Assembly: GCA_028565715.1 (NCBI GenBank)
Contig: JAOXYC010255676.1
Location: 1 to 10,038, forward strand
Source of the DNA: Phoronis pallida
Lineage: Eukaryota; Phoronida; Phoronidae
Length of the DNA stretch: 10,038 nucleotides
Direction of reading: 5' to 3'
Part shown: one piece after another, positions 1 through 7,625 of the stretch
Layout: the number at the start of each line of letters is the position of its first letter
How positions within the stretch are numbered: position 1 is the stretch's first letter
Program-made: the position numbers and the translations under genes
The notes under the pieces: model-generated
Database searches by the model: none
What the model saw: the letters and a program-made list of their open reading frames with translations, nothing else
What the model was told of the DNA's origin: nothing

Positions 1-107
1 ATCTGAGCAAAAAATGGTGATTTCTTCCAAAAATTGCCAAAAAAGGCCTTTTTTGCCCGTTAATCCCCTTAGTATGACGCCAGTTCGTGCGCTAGTAAAT
101 GCGTCAC

Positions 108-187
108 GTGCGGTATCGTGTAGACATTTTGGCTGACACTGTAAGACAGTCGGACCCCGGCACTCCGGCATTCAGGCCATCTTTTGT
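108..187 (-). other. Candidate third exon of the WxxW gene
   Basis: After the acceptor ending at 188 (cttccgtag), the phase left by the GTATGT donor at 426 opens a frame reading TKDGLNAGVPGSDCLTVSAK and onward. This puts a cysteine about 18 residues after the motif's last Glu, roughly where WxxW domains carry one. The only donor available is weak (GTGACG at 107-102). A textbook acceptor (accattttttgctcag) ends at position 3, so another exon probably starts at position 2 and leaves the window. Two other frames here also contain cysteines, so this exon is tentative. Confidence 0.25.
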
Positions 188-426
188 CTACGGAAGATTT
201 CAAGTTTGGGCGGCGATCTCAAATTTGCGTTAAATTAGTAATTAAGTTGAAATCGGCGAGAAGTCTATTTTTCATTTGAGTATGATAGAACACACCAAGA
301 TGAGTATTTCAAGCCATGAATTTAAACTCTTAATTCTTTGGTTCAATAACAATCAATGAAACTCGCAGGTGAGTTCCTTTAATAGAATAAGACCCCGAAT
401 AAGACAGACAATACATTTGTACATAC

Positions 427-1367
427 AAAACTGTAGATCATTTCCGAATCAGCGGATCCAGCGGGGTCGTCACGGTCCAGCCATGGGGTCCATTCGGTAC
501 AACCGCCTGGTTAAAAGAGGACGTGTAACGATGAAATAATTGTCATTTGAAACTGATTTGATGGAACTCTGGTATATAGCTTTGCTGTTATCAGAATGAG
601 TAGTGTGCAAGGGTGTTTTACTGATTAAATGATCACCCTTTGTTATTTACTGAAAACTACGTGTGTCCACTTGAATTCAATTGATCTTTGAGTGTTTATA
701 CAACAATGAAATTCTAAAATCCTAAGTGGCAACACGAGGATCTTTGACTATACCCTACCGTATGCGTCTAATTTGCCGGATCTGCGCCTAATTGCGGAGC
801 TTAGGCCTATATGCGACTTTCGCGGGGCATTTACGAAGAACGTGTGTTGGTTGTGGTTCTCCGGATATATCCGGAGAACCACCGTGCCAACACACGTTCT
901 TCGTAAATATATGTTCAACACACTCTACACAAAAAACGCAACAGTTCGATAGCCATTTAATTCACTTGACATAACAACAAGTAGGGTGAAATAAAATGGT
1001 CCATCTTTTAAAAATATCATGGGTGCGCCTGCACTCGGAGCACCTGGGCACCGCATGCGCCTATTTGTTGAGCAGGCAATTTGAGTAGAAAAATCTTGAG
1101 AAAAAACGTATTAATAGCTGATTTCTTTCGCTAAGGCACATGCACTCTATTGCGCGACACCGGCGGCATGCAAACATTGGTGACACATCATGTTACAGCC
1201 CTTAATCAAGCACACTTACACTGTGTATCCTCTTCTGACCGTTCAGTGATGTCTTGTTTTTGACCGTCCTCTTGCAGAATGTCCTGCAAGACTTCTTCCG
1301 AATATGACGGAGTAAAAACTGCACAGGCTAGAGCTAACAGTAATAATGCAACACGTAACATCATCAT
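427..1367 (-). CDS. Secreted WxxW-domain protein, 5' part (two exons)
   Basis: Model: exon 1 at 1367-1220, exon 2 at 506-427. Exon 1 opens with three successive ATG codons after an in-frame TAG. It encodes a hydrophobic signal peptide (MMMLRVALLLLALACAVF) with likely cleavage near residue 23, then an acidic, Glu/Gln-rich linker to residue 49. It ends at T|GTAAGT in phase 1. Exon 2 follows a pyrimidine-rich acceptor (cctcttttaaccag), and its phase fits exactly. It gives CGCTEWTPWLDRDDPAGSAD followed by SEM, which has the C-x-x-W-x-x-W-x(3)-D-x-P-x(4)-D-x-E pattern of the mucin-2/CILP WxxW domain family of secreted animal proteins. A GTATGT donor follows at 426. Function is unknown; an extracellular or mucus/matrix role is inferred from the family. 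The second half of the domain must lie on further exons. Without splicing, exon 1 reads to a stop four codons later. The motif is fairly sure; the junctions are inferred. Confidence 0.6.
829..908. repeat. 80-bp near-perfect foldback (hairpin)
   Basis: The two arms are 829-867 and 868-908. The outer 22 bases (atttacgaagaacgtgtgttgg) and the inner 14 bases pair perfectly; only TTG (851-853) against CCGTG (882-886) fails to pair. The centre, ccggatatatccgg, is itself palindromic, so there is almost no loop. It lies in intron 1 of the minus-strand WxxW model and would fold in that transcript. No target duplication is visible. It could be a tiny foldback element or a young inverted duplication. 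Confidence 0.85.
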
Positions 1368-2828
1368 AATTAGACTTTGAGTCTAACTGCGGGCAGAGAG
1401 TCGACGGCTGTTTAATAAAGGATTAGCTACGTCGCAATAGTTGTCACAATTGATTCAAATTCCCCAATTAAATCGATCAGTAATACACGGGTTGATAAAA
1501 CGATGTTTTCCCAAGAAGTCGATTGAACTTTTAACCTTGGCGTGTCTGTAACATTTTACGTTCAACATCAGTTTCTTAAGAAATTGAGAAAAACAACTCA
1601 GTTATCAAAGTAATAATGAAAGCGCTCTAGCGAGCGAGACTTGGCAAAAAGTACAAAATGTAATGAGTCAGGGACGAGTTGATAGCCCTAGTTTTCAAAT
1701 ACTGGACGAAGCCAAGTTTCGAGGGCAGATATCTGATCCATATTTATGGCATATCATTTCAACGTGACGTTTTTTAGTTGTAGCAAAGACCTTAAAATTG
1801 ATAAGACGGTCAACTCTCACGATGACTGTGTGCGTCGTTTTTTAATTCTTTTCTTTTTAATTGTAGGCTACGTGTTGATTTTTCTTTGTCCCCTGCGGCC
1901 TGTAGAGTGCAATTTGTAAACAAAATGGCGGCCACAGGAGCCATTTTGAAATCAATTTGGACGAAACTCTATACACTTTTATTTACTGCTGATGCACATG
2001 TTTTCTGTAAATTTGAAGTGAATTGATTGAATAAGGACATCTAAAGGGCATCCTTAGGCCTCGTTAAAATACTTTATCCGATTCAAGTTTCAATTCGAAT
2101 AACCTCACCTCATATTCAAACCAAAGCAAAATAACATACATTTTGTGTGATTGTCGAGTAAAATTCGCATTTTAAAAAATAATAGGTTTTCTGGTGCGGA
2201 AAGGAGAATTTGGACATCATATTTTAGAGTTGTTTTTAATTCAGAGAAAGATCAAGTTTACATAATTAGTCAGTTTTTCAGCATACACTTGACAAATACA
2301 CTTGAAAATTAGCAAATTTTGGGGGCTCACATCATCTATTACCAGACAGAAAGAAATGGTAAATAACAAAATAATTGTAAAAAAAATATATGAAGTGCCG
2401 GTACTGACTTGTACAAAATAATTGTACAATTTCGAAATGGACAGCTTTTTGACAAATTCCAATGTCCACCAGAAAAAAAACATACAATTTACACAATGTC
2501 ATTTTGATCAAAAAAGAAAAGCCAACGTTTTTTTAACGTTTTCATACAACAATATATTACTAAATTGAGAAATGTATACTCTCCGACAAGGTTAGGTTTT
2601 CCATGTCATTTAATAAGTACATATCAGTGGTAGTAGTAAGTGTTTTTTAGCGACTAATAGCTTCACCGAACCAGTATTTTTAATACTAGAAACAACTTTT
2701 GTAAAAAAAAAATGCACTCGCCGTTAGACTATTTGTTTTCTTATGAATTAAAGTCAATCATTTCCTCTTTTCCATATAAAACTTCCACGGTGTTATGAAC
2801 AATTATAGAGATATCTTGTTTTCTTAAA
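1368..2828. other. Intergenic DNA with no supported gene
   Basis: AT-rich sequence with frequent stops. The one open frame of 80 codons (minus, 2483-2241) is a run of Phe, Ile and Leu from AT-rich sequence and is not credible. The one small structure seen is a 9-bp inverted repeat (caaaatggc 1921-1929, gccattttg 1940-1948) around a GC-rich patch containing AAAATGGCGGC, which resembles a YY1-type site. Whether that means anything here is unknown. Confidence 0.5.
1385..1420 (-). promoter_or_regulatory. Possible core promoter of the WxxW gene
   Basis: On the minus strand a TATA-like tttattaaa (1420-1412) lies about 25-30 bases before a GCAGTTAG initiator-like site (about 1390-1384). That site is about 20 bases before the first ATG at 1367. 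The spacing fits a TATA/initiator promoter, but both matches are weak. Confidence 0.25.
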
Positions 2829-2916
2829 CAAAAGATAATCGCCTAAAACAGCGACGCGCTTTTTCAAAATTGTGGTCATCGCTGTTTGAGATATTTATCA
2901 AGGTTGTTATCTTTTG
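2829..2916. repeat. Small imperfect foldback
   Basis: The outer arms CAAAAGATAA (2829-2838) and TTATCTTTTG (2907-2916) are perfect reverse complements. An inner pair, AAACAGCGA (2846-2854) and TCGCTGTTT (2879-2887), is also perfect. Nested pairing of this kind suggests a decayed palindromic mobile element. No clear target duplication was found. Confidence 0.5.
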
Positions 2917-3052
2917 AAAACGTTTTTTAATTTCGCTTTGCTGGAACGTAACGGTTAAAACAACAATTGCTTTTTTAGCCTGTGAGACCAGTGAAATTTC
3001 ACTGTGAGTGGCATGATGTCCAGTAAAAAAGAAAACAACTATTCAAAATTCT

Positions 3053-3185
3053 CAGACAGAAAAATTCAGAACCCGACCGGGAATCGAACCCGAATCTCCT
3101 ATACTCATGATAGCTGTGCTTAAACCTCTACACCACCGGGCCCTAGTAATTTCTGTGCCGATTTTAACGCTATAAGCCAGTATAC
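3053..3185 (-). repeat. tRNA-related SINE-like repeat, copy 1
   Basis: On the minus strand it has a pol III box A (TGGTGTAGAGG, 3135-3125) and a perfect box B (GGTTCGATTCC, 3090-3080). Around box B the sequence resembles the 3' half of a tRNA, perhaps tRNA-Asp. It matches the plus-strand repeat at 4172-4302 across the tRNA-like part, about 40 bases before it and about 20 after. It is not a working tRNA gene: no full cloverleaf or intact anticodon arm can be drawn. Confidence 0.7.
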
Positions 3186-3317
3186 AAATGTATGTAATAC
3201 CCCATGAGTGGTGCTGTGATGCACCTTTTAACATGAGGATTTGTTTGGCTGAAAGCAATTAGACCACGTTAAAGTCATATAAGAATAGAAATAAATGTTT
3301 GCTTTTACTGGCAGAAA

Positions 3318-3490
3318 GTGATAAATAAAAAGTGATTCTTACAATGAATGGGATTAGTAATACAACCTTTTATTGGGATGAGAATTTGAAAAATCATAGA
3401 ACGAGCCTTTGGCGAGTTCTATGGTTTTTCAAAATCGAATCCAATAAAAGGTTTTATTACTTCCCATGAATTTAAGAATCATTTTATCAC
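3318..3490. mobile_element. Long-armed foldback element (MITE-like)
   Basis: Two arms of about 75-85 bases are reverse complements with scattered differences and small gaps. They begin gtgataaa, end ttatcac, and share ccttttattgg and catagaac/gttctatg. They meet at a short GC-rich centre near 3403-3415 (gagcctttggcga). Size, AT-richness and near-complete palindromy fit a small non-autonomous DNA transposon. No target duplication is convincing, so the ends are approximate and the superfamily is unknown. Confidence 0.7.
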
Positions 3491-3584
3491 ATCTTGAAAT
3501 TTCAATAAAGTTGAACCTAAAAAACGTGGTTTTACACGAATGTAAACAATGCAAACACTAAGATAATGTCGAATATTATATGTA

Positions 3585-3621
3585 CTAGCTGCGACCCGGG
3601 CTTCGCGCGGGTCCCAGCTAG
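3585..3621. repeat. GC-rich hairpin
   Basis: CTAGCTG (3585-3591) pairs with CAGCTAG (3615-3621), and GACCCG inside pairs with CGGGTC, leaving a ggcttcg-type loop. It stands out from AT-rich surroundings. Comparable '-GACCCG-GCTTCG-' hairpins occur near the ends of dispersed repeats in invertebrate genomes, so this may be the end of a degraded retroelement or Helitron-like unit. That link is from memory. Confidence 0.5.
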
Positions 3622-4171
3622 AAGTCCGTTTGGGTTGCAATTAGACAGGAGGCAATTCGGATGTGCCTGGTAATACGTAGAGGTGGGAATGTTATACACA
3701 TAAACATGTTGTACTGAAGTTAAATTCGAAGGTGTATTAGTAGCACTAACATATTTTAAGCGAGTATCGATGCAACATAGGAAATTCACAATAGTACTTT
3801 AACATATTTGTGACCTCATTTCAAAAATGTAACACACCTGGCTTTGAAATTTTTAATACTAACACACAATATGCATCTACACATAAAGAATGCTTTTCAA
3901 CTTTTCAAAATTTTGCAATCCTTGGTTTATGAGATATGAGACGTTAAAGTTCAGGGGAATGTGCTTGTTTTTTTTTTGCCTGTAACTCTGATATTGAAAA
4001 TTTTTATATCCTGTATTGAAACCGACAACATTTCCCTATAATATTTTATCAATCTCTTTGATATTTTACAAACATATTAGAAATACATTAAGGATGTCTG
4101 ATAACAAATTTGAATACATTTAGTTAGTCCGTTGCTTGTTAAAAAGGGGGACACTTTTTTGGGACACCGGA
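3622..4171. other. Intergenic DNA with no supported gene
   Basis: AT-rich with many stops in all frames. No exon-like stretch with matching splice sites and no conserved motif was recognised. The minus-strand open frame at 3789-3532 runs through the GC-rich hairpin and has no family resemblance. Confidence 0.5.
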
Positions 4172-4302
4172 TATACTTGCTTATAGCGTTAAAATTGGGA
4201 CAGAAATTACAAGGACCCCGGTGGTTTAGTCGTTTAACCACAACTATCATGTAAATAGGAGACCCGGGTTCGATTCCCGGTCGGGTTCTGAATGTTTCTG
4301 TC
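4172..4302 (+). repeat. tRNA-related SINE-like repeat, copy 2
   Basis: Second copy of the 3053-3185 family in the opposite orientation. Box A is TGGTTTAGTCG (4222-4232) and box B is GGTTCGATTCC (4267-4277). A leader including cttatagcgttaaaat and cagaaattac, and a tail (ctgaatgtttctgtct), are shared with copy 1. Copy 2 has diverged in its anticodon region. The leader before the tRNA-like part is unusual for a simple tRNA-headed SINE. Confidence 0.7.
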
Positions 4303-4464
4303 TTTTCAAATGTTTAAATGTGTTAATCTTTTTATACGTTTTAGTTAAATCGGTAACAGCCATCAGAATTTTAACTGTGTTTTTATTCCCATGGACTTTT
4401 ATCAATTTGATTATTAATAATTCCTAAGAAGCGAAGTATTAACAGTGGTCCGCTAAAGTGAACA

Positions 4465-4635
4465 GTAACGATGACCATGTCACTGTCTGAGTGGTATAGT
4501 TATCTGGACATGCTCTAAACTCCTGTGAGAACCTACAGGTGGTCTGTAGTATGATTTCTGTCGATTTATTTACACGAGACAACTCACTAATTCATTATTC
4601 AATACTGATAGTAGGCCTACCTCAGTCGTGTCATC
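4465..4635 (+). promoter_or_regulatory. Upstream region of the complete Kazal gene
   Basis: This stretch is homologous to 9353-9520 upstream of the second Kazal gene. Shared blocks include GTTATC-GGACATGC-like sequence and a 14-base identity, GTGAGAACCTACAG (4525-4538). Where the second gene has a TATA box, this one has the weaker tttattta (4565-4572). A possible initiator (ttcattattc) lies about 25 bases on. The ATG follows at 4636. An extra 10-15 bases including gtaggcctac separate the promoter from the ATG compared with the second gene. Confidence 0.55.
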
Positions 4636-7144
4636 ATGTTCGTGCTATATACTATTCTGTTTGTTGGTAAGTTTAAATTGATTGAAGGGAAAAAAACATA
4701 CATACATATATGTTAATTTTTAGTATAATGATTACTTAAAAGGCCGAAGGCGCTTCAAGAGCAACCATGGACTGCTCATCCGAGGCACTAGCAAGCCGGG
4801 TTTTGACACCCTGGGATTCGAACCGGGTACCTACCGATTGAAAGTCTAGTGCTTTAACCACTACACAACAAATCTTGTTCATGCTATCGAGCACACATTA
4901 ACGATCATTTTTTTTTCACAACATTTATTTACCCAGAAAAGCCAATTGGAGGTGCCGAGGTTGGGTGCCTTGGGATCACCCCCTTACAATATCAGGTAAA
5001 GGGAACTGGGCGTAAACAACCACGAAAGTACACACGCACTCGAAACTTAATTGTGTAATTTTTTTTCAAATTCTAGCAAAGCAGGTATGCGGCTGTTGAT
5101 GGTCTTATTATAAATAAAGAATTGTGCAAGAGTTATAATCGTATTGATCAAATTTGCACATTATGCCATATTTTAAATTATTTGAACTTAATTCAATAGG
5201 TTTTCCATGTACTTTTTCCTGGAGATGTTTGATATTTGACCAGAAATGTTGAATACAATTACATATATGGCACTGTGTCTGAGTTACATCATAACGATCA
5301 TGATAATGACGATAATTATGATAATGTTGGTGATGAAGGAGGGTTACAGCCATATCGGTGACTATTGTTTAAAAAATGACAGATAATATAAAAACAATAA
5401 CTAGGAAAAGTTAGTTTACATGGTTACCATACTACATAAAAAAGCACTCCTTGTAACACCTTTTTCCAAAACATTTCCAAAACGAACCAAACATTAACAT
5501 GTATTACATAGTGAACGCTTTCTTTATAAAATGTAACAAATTACTTTCTAAACTATACCCTTCACAGGTATTCTTGGGCAGTGCTTCGCCCAAACCACGA
5601 TGTCACCAGAGGACCAATGCATGCGAATGTGTCCCATGGTTTACAGACCGGTCTGTGACAGCAACGGACGAACTCATAGTAAGACTTACAAACATACATG
5701 TATTGTATTATCCCTTCAGGTATAGTGGGCCGTACCTTACTCAGACCACGTTGTCACCTATATCAAAACGGCGGGACCAGTTTGCGATAAGTCCCCATAC
5801 CATGCAGTGAGTTAAATTGTGTCAAAAATCACAGGAGCTTTGTCATAGACCGAACTATTTATTTATGGAGAGAGAATAACTTTAAACCGAATATTATGTA
5901 TTATTTGTCAGAGGAACGTTTGAATGTTCCGTACGCAAATGCCAATATTATGCAAAGACATCAAACGACAAACAACAAATTGGGATTATCGAAATACAGT
6001 TCTGCCATGCAATTAGTGCAATTTCTAATGATGTTTTTTTTTCTTTATTTTCCATTACACGTAGGTAACAAGTGTGTGTTTGAGATAGCCCAGTGCATTG
6101 CTAAAGTGAAGGGCGAGACTCTACTAACAATCGCTTTTAACGGTCCTTGCGATGCCTGTAAAGGCGTATGCCCAGATGTCTACGAACCTGTGTGCGGCAC
6201 AAACTTCCAGACTTACTGTAAGTATGACGCCCTTTCAGATATTTGCACGTGTTTTAAAGTAATTACCATCCCTATACAGTCACGACATTTAGAGAGATCT
6301 GAGCTCTTTAAACAAATTATATTAATGGTTAACATTTTAGAAGCACTATCTTAGCTGTAAAAGGTATGTCATGTCAAAATGGGCAATTTTCATTAAAAGA
6401 TATTCAAAAGTTATCAATTTGAGCTTTAATTTCAGAGATACGTTTGAAAGTTACACAGTACAGTGTACACCACTCTGAGATTGCCTCCCTAGCCATTAAA
6501 GACAGCCATTTTATAAAACTTCTGATTATTTTATCAAAAGCTAACGACTGTGAACTGCAATACGACAACTGCAAAGCGACACTGAATGGTAAAGCTGTGA
6601 TCAAGGTTGACTACAAGGGGGAGTGTTGCAGGATGATTTGTCCATTCATATATTTCCCCGTCTGCGGCAGCGACGGCAATACATACGGTCAGTGCTCCGA
6701 TATAATGAAATATGAAAGAATGGTCGCGTCAAGAGAACTAAAGCAGTCTTATCAACAAACGAAGAGCTGAAAATGAATAAGACGAAAGACACTTTCTTAT
6801 GTTTTCAACTTGAAATTTTTAATTAAATATAATGTTATTTGTCAATGGAAAGGAACCTTCAAGAATCACATTTGTTTGAGAAGCTTAAAACTCGAAACTT
6901 GAAACCATGATACTGTTGGGGCACCAGTTCCAGCAACGTTACACGTTTTTCTTCGAAATGCCATCAGTGACCATTCCTAGATGGGACTTTGTGTGTTGTA
7001 TGCTATTTTTGGAGTACCAATGACGGTTTTCTCTTTTCAGGAAACACTTGTAATCTTGAGGTACAGAATTGCATGAGCAAGAAACGAGGGTTCGAGGAAA
7101 TAAAGTTTTCGTCCCAAGGACCATGTCCAGATCAGAAACTATAA
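4636..7144 (+). CDS. Secreted three-domain Kazal serine protease inhibitor (complete)
   Basis: Exons 4636-4666, 5568-5678, 6065-6217, 6541-6687 and 7041-7144 total 546 nt, giving 181 residues plus TAA. All introns are GT-AG and phase 1. Residues 1-18 form a signal peptide split by intron 1 (MFVLYTILFVG / ILGQCFA), with likely cleavage before Gln19. Three Kazal domains follow, each C-x3-C-x7-C-x10-C-x6-C-x17-C: cysteines 28-76, 79-127 and 128-176. The short C1-C2 and long C4-C5 gaps are the non-classical, agrin-like form. Each has the CPxxYxPVC loop, and P1 (second residue after C2) is Met34, Asp85 and Phe134. Introns 2-4 all cut a domain between C3 and C4, so exons 3 and 4 each hold the end of one domain and the start of the next. 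Domains 2 and 3 abut with no linker (Cys127-Cys128). Kazal proteins bind serine proteases as tight substrate-like inhibitors; the target here, such as digestive, immune or microbial proteases, is not shown. Confidence 0.9.
4738..4880 (-). repeat. Third tRNA-related SINE-like repeat, in Kazal intron 1
   Basis: On the minus strand it carries a perfect pol III box B (GGTTCGAATCC, 4824-4814) and a near box A (TTGTGTAGTGG, 4868-4858, one mismatch to consensus). A body of about 70 bases follows, ending near agcgccttcggcctttt at 4738. It differs from the 3053/4172 family in sequence and tRNA part. A 19-base stretch just beyond (cccagaaaagccaattgga, 4932-4950) recurs with one mismatch at 7883-7901 and may belong to other repeat debris. 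Confidence 0.6.
5286..5341. repeat. Degenerate ATG/GAT-rich low-complexity tract
   Basis: An irregular run of catcat, gatcatgataatgacgat and gatgaagg-type units in Kazal intron 1. It looks like a decayed trinucleotide microsatellite. It accounts for the His/Tyr-rich minus-strand open frame at 5353-5108, which is not a gene. Confidence 0.6.
5720..5808 (+). pseudogene. Degenerate copy of Kazal exon 2 in intron 2
   Basis: After cccttcag at 5712-5719, the sequence follows real exon 2 (5568 on): GGTAT, then a stretch like tcagaccacgttgtcacc against caaaccacgatgtcacc, then ggaccag..tgcga..gtcccc against ggaccaatgcatgcga..gtccc. It is one base shorter in the first 40 and has a TAA where exon 2 is open. 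The C2-C3 loop and the donor are not preserved. It is best read as a partial tandem exon duplication that has decayed, including part of the 3' end of intron 1. Confidence 0.6.
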
Positions 7145-7199
7145 ACATGAATGTCTAAAATGGCGCGAAATGTGAAACTTGGTTGTGCAAGTTTAAGTA

Positions 7200-7205
7200 A
7201 ATAAA
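7200..7205 (+). terminator. Poly(A) signal of the Kazal gene
   Basis: A canonical AATAAA lies 56 bases after the TAA at 7142-7144. This gives a short 3' UTR, as expected for a small secreted inhibitor. The cleavage site itself cannot be placed. Confidence 0.7.
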
Positions 7206-7625
7206 TGATTGAATACAAATTTGATCAAAACATTTTCATGAATTTGAGACATAATTTTACATTTGCTTCCAGAACAAATCCAGGAATTCCCTTCATAACT
7301 GTCATTTATGTAATCGTTTTGCAGAAAATGCAATTTCTACACAATTAATAATATTCGAATGGTAAGATTCAAATATAACACCAGTAGGCTACAATTATAA
7401 CTAGCGTCTTAATTCGAAGGCGGTCCGGCGACGCCTCTTGTAATATTCCCGTGTCATTACAACGGCCACAGTAACAAACAGAACATGTTTACAGACATGA
7501 TATTTGTGGTTGTTCGGATAAACGAACAGCGTTATTTTATCAAGACAATATACAGAACATGTTTTCAATGTTTATATTTGGGAATGTCCTGATAAGGGAA
7601 TTGATCAGAACAGCTACAGGATATA
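7206..7625. other. Intergenic DNA between Kazal gene 1 and the mariner-like element
   Basis: No coding exon was recognised. It contains a small hairpin, TGTTCG (7511-7516) with CGAACA (7523-7528), and a loosely repeated phrase, acagaacatgttt, at about 7478 and 7551. Confidence 0.45.

Noticed and set aside
351-375. Plus-strand mini-exon ATGAAACTCGCAG|GTGAGT
   Set aside because: A strong donor follows a four-codon frame, but there is no partner exon, promoter or homology; it is also antisense to the WxxW gene.
829-908. Canonical pre-miRNA
   Set aside because: There is almost no terminal loop and the stem is too perfect for a typical precursor; a foldback element or hairpin-RNA source fits better without small-RNA data.
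792-974. 60-codon plus-strand open frame
   Set aside because: It runs straight through the 80-bp palindrome and matches no family.
925-1094. Alternative second exon of the minus-strand signal-peptide gene after the acceptor ttttttctcaag (ends 1095)
   Set aside because: The phase fits and the acceptor is good, but the product (three or fewer cysteines, no motif) looks noncoding. The WxxW exon at 506-427 fits the same phase and has a recognisable domain.
1925-2026. 33-codon plus-strand frame starting MAATGAILKSIW
   Set aside because: Too short, with no homology or splice support; the start sits in a small inverted repeat.
2241-2483. 80-codon minus-strand frame rich in hydrophobic residues
   Set aside because: The composition is that of AT-rich noncoding DNA; no splice or domain support.
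2989-3004. 16-base perfect palindrome cagtgaaatttcactg
   Set aside because: Short, isolated, and with no associated gene or element; could be chance in 10 kb.
3052-3258. 68-codon minus-strand open frame
   Set aside because: It is mostly the translation of the tRNA-related repeat at 3053-3185.
4211-4290. Functional tRNA gene
   Set aside because: Boxes A and B are intact, but no proper anticodon arm or full acceptor stem can be drawn, and the sequence is one of two repeat copies.
5499-5810. 103-codon plus-strand frame
   Set aside because: It reads exon 2 in the wrong frame and runs on into intron 2 and the relic exon; the Kazal cysteines appear only in the other frame.
5896-6354. 152-codon plus-strand frame as a single-exon gene
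   Set aside because: Only 6065-6217 of it is exon 3. The rest is intron, shown by a polypyrimidine tract and AG before 6065 and a GTAAGT after 6217.
6404-6604. 66-codon minus-strand frame
   Set aside because: Antisense shadow of Kazal exon 4 and its intron.
6939-7148. 69-codon minus-strand frame
   Set aside because: Antisense shadow of Kazal exon 5.
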